Assembly: GCA_013002625.1 (NCBI GenBank)
Contig: JABDJE010000040.1
Coordinates: 1-7,780, forward strand
DNA length: 7,780 nucleotides
Source: Saprospiraceae bacterium
GTDB lineage: Bacteria; Bacteroidota; Bacteroidia; Chitinophagales; Saprospiraceae
Direction of reading: 5' to 3'
Shown: piece after piece, positions 1 to 6,362 of the stretch
Layout: the number at the start of each line of letters is the position of its first letter
Position numbering within the stretch: the stretch's first letter is position 1
Position numbers and translations under genes: made by a program
Notes under the pieces: generated by a model
What the model saw: the letters and a program-made list of their open reading frames with translations, nothing else
What the model was told of the DNA's origin: nothing
Databases searched by the model: none

Positions 1-976
1 TCATTCCAGAGTAAATTTGGATCAAATCGGCACCTGCTTTGAGCATTTCAAGTGCATTTTCAGGTGTTGAGATACCGCCCACGCCAATGATTGGCAGATT
101 TGGCGCCTTGGATCTTAGATAACTGACAACTTCAAGTGATCTTTCAAATAAAGGTTTGCCGCTCAATCCTCCAGGACCTATGTTTTCAATTTTTGATTCT
201 GGTGTATTGAGATCAGCCCTTGATATAGTAGTGTTGGTGGCAATAATACCATCTATGTTATTACGATTTACAATATCCAGCACATCATCGATCTGGTCAT
301 TATTCAGGTCAGGCGCAATTTTTAGCAGAATGGGCTTATAGTGCGCCTGTAAATTTCGGAGTTGGTCAACATGCTGCAACAAAGCATTCAAGGGTTCCTT
401 ATCCTGTAGAGATCTCAGATTTGGTGTGTTGGGTGATGAGACATTAAGCACAAAGTAGTCTACATAAGGGTAAAGCTTATTGAAGCAAATGTCATAATCA
501 TTAATGGCATTTTCGTTTGGCGTAATCTTGTTCTTGCCAATATTGCCTCCTACGATTAGGCCTTTGGGTCTTCTTTTAAGACGTTCAACCATAGCGTCCA
601 CACCTTGGTTGTTAAAACCCATCCTATTGATTAATGCCTTGTCTTCTGGCAATCGGAATAACCTCGGTTGAGGGTTTCCATCCTGTGCGACAGGCGTAAC
701 AGTACCAATTTCAACAAATCCAAAACCAAGACTTGCCATGCTTTTATAATACTGACCATCTTTGTCGAAACCTGCCGCCAAACCGATCGGATTTGGAAAG
801 TCTATACCGAAGACACTCTTCTTTAAGTCGGCATGTTCATATCTAAATATAGACTTATTGATAGAGCTGACAAGCGGAATTCGATTAATGAGTTTGAAAA
901 GACTTGTACTTATGTGATGTGCCTTCTCAGCTGGAAATAAAAAGAGAATAGGTTTGATGAGGTTTTGATAAAGCAC
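1..976 (-). CDS. pyrD: Dihydroorotate dehydrogenase (quinone), class 2, C-terminus cut by window edge
   Basis: This enzyme oxidises dihydroorotate to orotate, the fourth step of pyrimidine synthesis, and passes electrons through FMN to membrane quinone. I translated the minus strand by hand: 325 codons stay open from a GTG at 976 to the left edge, and probably 15-20 C-terminal residues are missing. Visible motifs are an amphipathic N-terminal helix typical of membrane-associated class 2 enzymes (about residues 3-30), the FMN-site stretch NPIGLAAGFDKDG (62-74), EIGTVTP (89-95), INRMGFNNQG (116-125), NVSSPNTPNLR (178-188) and IIGVGGI (296-302), then AGADLIQIYSG near the edge. S181 matches the catalytic Ser of class 2 enzymes; class 1 enzymes have Cys there. 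GTG is chosen because its G is the last base of the upstream TAG stop and the N-terminus then fits the family; the first in-frame ATG would fall at residue 80, inside the FMN domain. It is probably translationally coupled to the regulator gene upstream. Confidence 0.95.
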   Translation of the reverse strand, partial: MLYQNLIKPILFLFPAEKAHHISTSLFKLINRIPLVSSINKSIFRYEHADLKKSVFGIDFPNPIGLAAGFDKDGQYYKSMASLGFGFVEIGTVTPVAQDGNPQPRLFRLPEDKALINRMGFNNQGVDAMVERLKRRPKGLIVGGNIGKNKITPNENAINDYDICFNKLYPYVDYFVLNVSSPNTPNLRSLQDKEPLNALLQHVDQLRNLQAHYKPILLKIAPDLNNDQIDDVLDIVNRNNIDGIIATNTTISRADLNTPESKIENIGPGGLSGKPLFERSLEVVSYLRSKAPNLPIIGVGGISTPENALEMLKAGADLIQIYSGM

Positions 977-1662
977 TACTTGATTTCAGATTTTAATTTA
1001 TCAAGATCTCTTACCAATAATCTTTTTCTATTAAATGTGAGAATCTCATCATTTCGAAGTTCATTCAAAACCGTGGTGACGGTTTGTCTTGAAGTCGCTG
1101 TTAAATTGGCAATTTCCTGATGTGTGATAAAATTGCGAACAACCCATTCATATCCTACACGTTGACCTCGCTTTCTAACCATCTCGGTCAGGTATTCAAT
1201 TATCCTACTACGCGAATCTTTGAAAACCAAAGATTCCAACCTGTTCTCCATTTCGATAACCTTCGACCCCATCATTTTCATAAAGAACAAACTTAATGAG
1301 CTGTGATCCTTGATGAGGGTCTTCATTTCATCAGAGTTGATGATACACAGGGTCGTGTCTTCTAATGCCAGGGCATAATCTCGGCGCTCTGTCTCGCCTA
1401 TCATTGCTAATTCACCGAACACCTCACCTTTACCGAGTATAGTTTTGGTTATTTCTTTGCCATTATCTGCGTAAGAGCCGATTTTGATTCGGCCTTCGGT
1501 GATAAAGAATATTTTATCACTGGATTGATTAGGTAGGTAGATGTATTCATTTTTAGGGACCTTTTTCAGGTGGTCACTTTCAATATGATCACCCATTTTT
1601 TTAGGGCAAAAGATACCGCCTACATCAATGTTTTCCAGATACCAGATAGCTTTATCACTCAT
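976..1662 (-). CDS. Crp/Fnr-family transcriptional regulator
   Basis: This is a 228-residue cytoplasmic DNA-binding regulator with normal Crp/Fnr architecture. Residues about 25-125 form the cyclic-nucleotide-binding-like beta barrel, with glycine turns at FITEGRIKIG (53-62) and the ligand cassette GELAMIGETERRDYA (83-97). A dimerisation helix follows (about 125-158), then a winged helix-turn-helix with ITHQEIANLTATSRQTV (179-195) as the HTH core and a wing near residues 205-218. The cassette keeps the Glu of GEL and the Arg equivalent to E. coli CRP R82 (R94), but the next residue, Ser83 in CRP, is Asp here (D95), so cAMP binding is not assured. There are only two cysteines (C19, C106), so no FNR-type iron-sulfur cluster is evident. 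It starts 20 bp after dnaX and its TAG stop overlaps the pyrD start by one base, so it is probably the middle gene of an operon. Its ligand and targets cannot be read from the sequence. Confidence 0.92.
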   Translation of the reverse strand: MSDKAIWYLENIDVGGIFCPKKMGDHIESDHLKKVPKNEYIYLPNQSSDKIFFITEGRIKIGSYADNGKEITKTILGKGEVFGELAMIGETERRDYALALEDTTLCIINSDEMKTLIKDHSSLSLFFMKMMGSKVIEMENRLESLVFKDSRSRIIEYLTEMVRKRGQRVGYEWVVRNFITHQEIANLTATSRQTVTTVLNELRNDEILTFNRKRLLVRDLDKLKSEIK

Positions 1663-1682
1663 TGCAGAAATTTTAATCTAAG

Positions 1683-3476
1683 TTATTGATTTGTAATCTT
1701 CAATTTAAATGTGTCTACCAGCTTTTCAAAGTTAGGGTTCTTTGATACTAACATGTCATATTTTTCTTTTGTTGTTAGCATTTTAGGCTTTTTGGGCGGT
1801 TCATACTCAGGAAATGTCTCCTCACTGACTTCAAAAGCCAGTTTCAGGTCTTTTTCCGGGTACTGATCATGAATTTTTTCGAGCAAATGCAATTCTTGCT
1901 TAATAAAATCAACATAGATTCGGGCAGGCGTAAGCACGGTAACTTCATCCTCATTGATGCGAACCTTAAGATAACTCAACGCGGTTTTCAATGACTGGGA
2001 TTCTGTCTGTTCTTTAAAATCATGAAATATTGCCTCGATCGCTTCACTTGAATAGGGGTGTTCCTTGTCTTTCGAGTTGTTTTCCTTCTCTTCAATATTA
2101 GCGACCAGGCTATCGATATCGACAGAAATTTTAGGCGCCGTTGATTTTTTGCGTACGATCTTTTTAGGACTGGAAACTGGCTTTTTATCAGCCTCTACTT
2201 CCATGACCTCCACAGGGTTGGCTTCTTTAGCGGCCTCCTGCGCTGCTTTTACTTGCTGTGGCTCCTGTGGTTGTGGTGCTTGCTGTGACTCCTGAGCTTG
2301 AACAGGTTCAGTCGGTGTTGATGAACGCTTGATTTCCGTTGTCTCTTTGGATTCGTTAGTGGCTACTCTTTTTTTTTTGTCGATAACGCGATTCATATAA
2401 GTTATCTTACTCAGAGCGATTTCGACAGATAAGCGTTTATTTTGAGATCGCAACAGATTTATATCTGTTTGATTTAGAATTGAAAGCGCGGAAAGCACGA
2501 AAGATGAACTTGTTAATTCAGCTTGACTTTCATAGCGTTCTCTTAGAGATTGTCCAACTTCCAGCAATTCAGCAGTTTTCAAATCCTTGATCATGAGCAG
2601 ATCCCTTAAATGGCTCATGAGGCCCGGAATAAATTGTTCAGGCTCAAATCCTCGCTTTACAATTTTGTCATAGATAACCATGATGGTAGGTAAGTCCTCC
2701 TTTACAGCCGCATCAATTATTTTAAAATAATAATCGTAATCCAGCACATTCAGGTTGTCGGCTACCTCTGTATAACTTATCTCACCTTCAATAGAACTGA
2801 TGACCTTATCATAGATTGATAAAGCATCTCGCATGGCACCATCTGCCTTTTGTGAGATGAGATGTAATGCATCATCATCGATTTTGCGATTTTCTTTTTC
2901 CGCAATGGCCTTAAGTTGGTTGACAATATCCGGAATTAATATTCTCTTGAAGTCAAAGATTTGACACCTCGAGAGAATGGTTGGAATAATTTTATGCTTT
3001 TCAGTTGTGGCTAAAATGAATTTAGCATAGGGTGGTGGCTCTTCCAATGTCTTAAGGAAAGCATTGAATGCAGCTTGACTTAACATGTGCACCTCATCGA
3101 TGATGTAAATTTTAAACGAACCCTGTTGAGGTTGAAATCTTACTTGTTCGTTCAGCGCACGGATATGTTCGACACTATTATTTGAAGCAGCATCCAATTC
3201 AAAAATATTGAAAGATGCGTTATCGGTAAATGCCTTACAGGAATTACATTCCCCACATGCTTTGTATCCTTCCTGAAGGTTTTCACAATTCAGGACTTTA
3301 GCCAATATTCTGGCACTTGTAGTTTTACCCACACCACGTGGCCCCGCAAATAAAAAAGCATGGGCAAGCTGGTCATTCTTCAGCGCATTCTTTAAAGTTT
3401 GCGCGATATGATCCTGGCCTATAACTTCGTCAAAATTCTGGGGGCGATATTTTCGGGCTGAAACTACAAAACTCAT
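1683..3476 (-). CDS. dnaX: DNA polymerase III subunits gamma and tau
   Basis: DnaX is the ATPase of the clamp loader, which places the beta sliding clamp on primed DNA; the full-length tau form also links polymerase and helicase. The 597-residue protein shows the AAA+ core in order: Walker A GPRGVGKT (45-52), a zinc site of C64, C74, C77 and C80, Walker B IIDEVH (125-130), sensor 1 ATTEK (156-160), the arginine-finger motif SRC (169-171) and the sensor 2 motif GAMRDALS (213-220). The collar domain III runs to about residue 365. A low-complexity linker rich in Gln, Pro, Ala, Glu and Lys spans about 370-470, and a folded C-terminal tau region about 475-597. Total length is usual for tau. A run of ten A residues covers codons 367-370, exactly at the core/linker junction (separate entry). 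It is the first gene of a probable dnaX-crp-pyrD operon, divergent from nadE. The ATG at 3476 fits the conserved N-terminus (SARKYRPQNFDEVIGQ). Confidence 0.97.
   Translation of the reverse strand: MSFVVSARKYRPQNFDEVIGQDHIAQTLKNALKNDQLAHAFLFAGPRGVGKTTSARILAKVLNCENLQEGYKACGECNSCKAFTDNASFNIFELDAASNNSVEHIRALNEQVRFQPQQGSFKIYIIDEVHMLSQAAFNAFLKTLEEPPPYAKFILATTEKHKIIPTILSRCQIFDFKRILIPDIVNQLKAIAEKENRKIDDDALHLISQKADGAMRDALSIYDKVISSIEGEISYTEVADNLNVLDYDYYFKIIDAAVKEDLPTIMVIYDKIVKRGFEPEQFIPGLMSHLRDLLMIKDLKTAELLEVGQSLRERYESQAELTSSSFVLSALSILNQTDINLLRSQNKRLSVEIALSKITYMNRVIDKKKRVATNESKETTEIKRSSTPTEPVQAQESQQAPQPQEPQQVKAAQEAAKEANPVEVMEVEADKKPVSSPKKIVRKKSTAPKISVDIDSLVANIEEKENNSKDKEHPYSSEAIEAIFHDFKEQTESQSLKTALSYLKVRINEDEVTVLTPARIYVDFIKQELHLLEKIHDQYPEKDLKLAFEVSEETFPEYEPPKKPKMLTTKEKYDMLVSKNPNFEKLVDTFKLKITNQ
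2356..2378 (-). promoter_or_regulatory. Candidate programmed slippage site in dnaX (A10 run with stops in both other frames)
   Basis: On the coding strand, bases 2378-2369 are ten consecutive A residues followed by G, read in frame as AAA AAA AAA AGA (K367-K369, R370). If one A is added or the ribosome slips back one base, reading continues K-S-S-H and stops at TAA (2358-2356), giving 373 residues. If one A is lost, it reads E and stops at TAG (2365-2363), giving 370 residues. Both products are the AAA+ core plus collar without the linker or tau domain, which is what a gamma subunit is. E. coli dnaX makes gamma by a -1 frameshift at A AAA AAG, and Thermus dnaX by transcriptional slippage on an A run. 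I see no strong downstream hairpin or upstream Shine-Dalgarno stimulator, so transcriptional slippage is the likelier mechanism. The sequence layout is direct observation; its function is inferred. Confidence 0.6.
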
Positions 3477-3510
3477 CGTAGGCTCGAAGATATAAAGTTT
3501 TCATCGCCTT

Positions 3511-3518
3511 CAAACATA
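3511..3518 (-). promoter_or_regulatory. Candidate -7 promoter element for dnaX operon
   Basis: On the minus strand this reads TATGTTTG, an exact match to the Bacteroidota primary sigma factor -7 consensus TAnnTTTG, 34 bases upstream of the dnaX ATG. I find no TTG or TTTG at the expected spacing for the -33 element, so support rests on the -7 box and its position in the divergent intergenic region. Confidence 0.5.
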
Positions 3519-3541
3519 TTTACAATTTCAATTATTCATAA

Positions 3542-3568
3542 GGTCGAAAGAAATCCGCTTTCCGATCC
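3542..3568. repeat. Imperfect inverted repeat in divergent nadE/dnaX intergenic region
   Basis: GGTCGAAAG (3542-3550) pairs with CTTTCCGATCC (3558-3568) across the 7-base loop AAATCCG. That gives nine base pairs, with two unpaired bases (C3562 and T3566) on the right arm. It lies between the candidate promoters of the two divergent genes, so it could be an operator or a small leader hairpin. It does not resemble the TGTGA-N6-TCACA Crp site and has no following T-run, so it is not a terminator. Chance occurrence is possible. Confidence 0.3.
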
Positions 3569-3581
3569 ATCCTTTTTTAGT

Positions 3582-3589
3582 TTACTTTG
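3582..3589 (+). promoter_or_regulatory. Weak candidate -7 promoter element for nadE
   Basis: TTACTTTG differs from TAnnTTTG at one fixed position and lies 20 bases before the nadE ATG. TTTC at 3559-3562, 19 bases further upstream, is a one-mismatch match to the -33 element TTTG. A nadE promoter must lie somewhere in this 133-bp region because the gene upstream is divergent, but this exact placement is tentative. Confidence 0.35.
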
Positions 3590-3609
3590 TTTTTTATTAA
3601 AACAGTGTT

Positions 3610-5247
3610 ATGAAAATTGCCATTGCGCAACTGAACTATCTGATTGGAGATTTTGAAGGCAACGTCAATAAGATTCTTCAATATGTAGAGAAAGCAAAAT
3701 CTGAGCATGCAGACATTGTATGTTTTGGCGAGCTGGCCACCTGTGGATATCCTCCGAGGGATTTTTTAGAGTTCAGTCATTTTATCAAAAATGCGAATGA
3801 AAGTATTGAACGATTGAAAGCTGCCTCTGAAGGCATTGCTATCGTTGTTGGTAACCCATCGGTTAATCCCGTGGTTGAAGGAAAGGATCTATATAATTCT
3901 GCCTACTTTATTGCAGATGGAGCAGTGCAACACATACAACACAAGGCATTGCTTCCGACCTATGATATTTTCGATGAGTACAGATACTTTGAACCGGCAC
4001 ATGACTTCGAGCTTTTGGAATACAAAGGAAAGAAGATCGCACTTACGATTTGTGAAGACATATGGAATATTGGCAACGAAAATCCTTTGTATAAAATCTG
4101 CCCATTGGATATTCACATTAAGAATGATCCTGATTTTATTATAAATATTTCAGCTTCACCTTTCAGTTATCACCATGCTGAAGCGCGATTGGAGGTATTA
4201 AAAGCCAATGTCGATCGATACAAAAAACCCATTTTTTACAGTAATAATGTTGGTGCTCAGACAGAGGTCATTTTCGATGGAGGCTCTGTTGTGATGTCTC
4301 CAAATGGCTTGATTCACCGTGAAATGCCTTATTTCAAGGAGTGTATAGAGTATTTTGATCTGGATGAGGTCATGAATGGAGCAACAGAGAATGCTCAGCC
4401 TAAAGATGACATTATGGAAATTCATGATGGTATCATTTGTGGCATTCAGGATTACTTTGGCAAGCTTGGTTTCACCAAAGCAATTATTGGGCTTTCAGGT
4501 GGAATAGACTCTGCTGTAACAGCGGCACTTGCAGCGCGTGCGTTGGGTCCTGAAAATGTTTGGGGCATACTCATGCCTTCACAGTATTCGTCAGATCACT
4601 CTGTGGAGGATGCGCGAGACTTATCAGAGAATCTTGGTATCAAACACGATATTATTCCTATCAAGGGCATCTATGATGAATTCCTCAAAGAGTTAACTGT
4701 CCATTTCAAAGGAACCACTTTTAATGTAGCAGAAGAAAATATTCAGGCTAGAACACGTGGGACTTTATTAATGGCTTTATCCAATAAATTTGGTCACATC
4801 CTTCTCAATACAACCAACAAAAGTGAAATGGCCGTAGGGTACGGCACACTGTATGGAGATCTGGCAGGGGGATTATCGGTATTGGGGGATGTCTATAAAA
4901 CCCAGGTATTTGACTTGGCGCGTTACATTAATAAGGATACAGAATTAATTCCCATTAATTCCATTGAAAAACCACCTTCTGCCGAGTTGAGACCCAATCA
5001 AAAAGATTCAGATTCCTTGCCGGACTATGCAGACCTGGACAAAATACTGTTAGAATATATTGAAAACAGAAAAGGACCCACTGAAATCATTGATATGGGT
5101 TACGATGCACAATTGGTGAGACGCATACTGCGTTTGGTCAACATCAATGAATTCAAACGATATCAAACCGCTCCAGCTTTGAGGGTATCTTCAAAAGCTT
5201 TTGGTGTAGGTCGGCGTATGCCTATCGTTGGAAAATATTTGAGTTAA
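3610..5247 (+). CDS. nadE: Glutamine-dependent NAD+ synthetase
   Basis: This cytoplasmic enzyme makes NAD+ from deamido-NAD+ (nicotinic acid adenine dinucleotide) with ATP, using ammonia released from glutamine; it is the last step of NAD synthesis. The 545-residue, two-domain form is visible. The N-terminal nitrilase-type glutaminase (about 1-260) has its catalytic triad at E41 (in GELATCGYPP), K112 (in HKALLPTYDIFDE) and C148 (in LTICEDIW). The C-terminal synthetase domain (about 270-545) has the ATP-pyrophosphatase loop SGGIDS (296-301), the conserved LLNTTNKSEMAVGYGTLYGD (398-417) and KPPSAELRPNQ (454-464). The glutaminase domain makes the enzyme independent of free ammonia, unlike the short ammonia-only NadE. 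It is the first gene of the rightward set; gldB begins one base after its TAA stop, so the two are probably cotranscribed and translationally coupled. No Shine-Dalgarno sequence precedes the ATG. The family assignment is secure. Confidence 0.97.
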   Translation: MKIAIAQLNYLIGDFEGNVNKILQYVEKAKSEHADIVCFGELATCGYPPRDFLEFSHFIKNANESIERLKAASEGIAIVVGNPSVNPVVEGKDLYNSAYFIADGAVQHIQHKALLPTYDIFDEYRYFEPAHDFELLEYKGKKIALTICEDIWNIGNENPLYKICPLDIHIKNDPDFIINISASPFSYHHAEARLEVLKANVDRYKKPIFYSNNVGAQTEVIFDGGSVVMSPNGLIHREMPYFKECIEYFDLDEVMNGATENAQPKDDIMEIHDGIICGIQDYFGKLGFTKAIIGLSGGIDSAVTAALAARALGPENVWGILMPSQYSSDHSVEDARDLSENLGIKHDIIPIKGIYDEFLKELTVHFKGTTFNVAEENIQARTRGTLLMALSNKFGHILLNTTNKSEMAVGYGTLYGDLAGGLSVLGDVYKTQVFDLARYINKDTELIPINSIEKPPSAELRPNQKDSDSLPDYADLDKILLEYIENRKGPTEIIDMGYDAQLVRRILRLVNINEFKRYQTAPALRVSSKAFGVGRRMPIVGKYLS

Positions 5248-5248
5248 A

Positions 5249-6325
5249 ATGTACATCATGGGTTATGCTAAATATTATTTGATGGCCTTCGGGTTGGTTT
5301 TACTTTGCTTTTTTTCGGCTTGTGATAAAGGCGCCACCGAAAAAGCACCGGATGTAAGTGAAATCGAATTGACAGATTTTTCTTTTTCAAGATTTGATCA
5401 GGAAGTAATTCAGATGGATACAAATGATATTGTCCTGGCCTACAAGAAGCTCTCTGATAAATACCCCTATTTAACAGATCTGTATTTCAAGCGGCTTATG
5501 GCAATGCCATTTGAAAATCAGGATAGCTTCTATCGATATGTCAGGGAGTTTGTGGCAGCAGAACCTATCAGGAAATTACAATCAAGTGTTGATCAGGTGT
5601 ATGCAAATGAGGATCATATTGTAAAAGAATTGAAGCAAGCCTGTAGGTATCTGCGTTATTATTTTCCAGATAAAACCCTACCCAGCTTTTACACTTTTAT
5701 CACAGAATTTGGTTACCAAAACATAATCTTTTCAGACGGTGATCGTGATGCACCTCGAGATGGTATTGGGATAGGCCTAGATTTTTTTCTGGGTGAAAAT
5801 TATGAGTACAAGACATTGGATCCCCGCAACCCAGCCTTTTCGGACTACATTACCAGAGCCTATAATAAGGACCATGTTGTAAAGAAATCGCTTGAAGTTT
5901 GGATTAATGACGCATTAGGCAATCCACCAGGAAAGCGATTTATTGATCAAATGATATACAATGGTAAACGACTCTATCTCCTTAATAAAGTATTACCATT
6001 TATTCAGGATACAGTCATTTTTGAATATACACCCGAACAATTGGCCTGGGTGGAAGCAAATGAATTGGAAATGTGGAGCTTTTTCCTGGATAATGAACTG
6101 CTGTATCAAACAGATCAAAGAAAGAATATTAAGTATTTGAACCCTGCACCACATTCTCCTGGGATGCCTCCTCAAGCCCCAGGAAGAACAGCCAACTATA
6201 TCGGTTGGAAGATCGTTGATGCCTATATGAATCGCAATAAGGATAAATCGCTCCAAGATTTGATTGCCATGCAAGATGCCCAGGAGCTCATGCAATTATC
6301 CAAATACAAGCCAAGACGGCGATAA
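5249..6325 (+). CDS. gldB: Gliding motility lipoprotein GldB
   Basis: GldB is an envelope lipoprotein required for gliding and linked to type IX secretion in Bacteroidota; its molecular role is not settled. The 358-residue product has a lipoprotein signal peptide with a hydrophobic core at about 9-22 and a lipobox ending FSAC, so lipidation is expected at C25; Phe rather than Leu at -3 is slightly atypical. The mature part is soluble-looking. Family-like features are a conserved GIGIGLDFFLGENYEY (172-187), IDQMIYNGKRLYLL (232-245) and the signature PGMPPQAPGRTANYIGW (304-320). I assigned it from recognition of these stretches plus the nadE neighbour. No HExxH zinc motif is present. The ATG at 5249 is one base after the nadE stop; M4 at 5258 would also leave an intact signal peptide. 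The gldC gene that usually follows gldB is not here. What else it could be: a GldB-like lipoprotein in a non-gliding strain. Confidence 0.87.
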   Translation: MYIMGYAKYYLMAFGLVLLCFFSACDKGATEKAPDVSEIELTDFSFSRFDQEVIQMDTNDIVLAYKKLSDKYPYLTDLYFKRLMAMPFENQDSFYRYVREFVAAEPIRKLQSSVDQVYANEDHIVKELKQACRYLRYYFPDKTLPSFYTFITEFGYQNIIFSDGDRDAPRDGIGIGLDFFLGENYEYKTLDPRNPAFSDYITRAYNKDHVVKKSLEVWINDALGNPPGKRFIDQMIYNGKRLYLLNKVLPFIQDTVIFEYTPEQLAWVEANELEMWSFFLDNELLYQTDQRKNIKYLNPAPHSPGMPPQAPGRTANYIGWKIVDAYMNRNKDKSLQDLIAMQDAQELMQLSKYKPRRR

Positions 6326-6331
6326 ATATCG

Positions 6332-6339
6332 TATCTTTG
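6332..6339 (+). promoter_or_regulatory. Candidate -7 promoter element for the oxygenase (and perhaps ileS)
   Basis: TATCTTTG exactly matches TAnnTTTG. It starts seven bases after the gldB stop and ends 23 bases before the oxygenase ATG, so the oxygenase may have its own promoter rather than depend on nadE-gldB read-through. No -33 TTG is seen at the expected spacing. No terminator hairpin separates it from gldB. Confidence 0.5.
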
Positions 6340-6362
6340 TGGGCCAAAAAATACCATAAATT

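Noticed and set aside
156..341. Plus-strand ORF of 61 codons inside pyrD
   Set aside because: It lies antisense to strongly conserved pyrD coding sequence, has no family features and no promoter-like element.
1592..1603. Seven-A run on the coding strand of the Crp/Fnr gene as a second slippage site
   Set aside because: It lies near the N-terminus (codons 21-23), so slippage would only destroy the protein; it is shorter than the dnaX run and has no functional boundary there.
2065..2295. Plus-strand ORF of 76 codons opposite the dnaX linker, with Cys/Gly/Ser-rich end
   Set aside because: Its composition is only the complement of the Gln/Ala/Pro-rich linker codons of dnaX; it is a shadow frame.
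2225..2315. Possible tandem repeat (CAG/CCA-like triplets) in dnaX
   Set aside because: The triplets are irregular and encode the low-complexity linker usual for tau proteins; there is no fixed repeat unit.
3836..4425. Several ORFs of 75-102 codons on both strands within nadE
   Set aside because: All overlap the conserved glutaminase domain of nadE in other frames and show no recognisable domain.
5993..6295. Minus-strand 100-codon ORF within gldB
   Set aside because: Antisense shadow of a conserved gldB segment.
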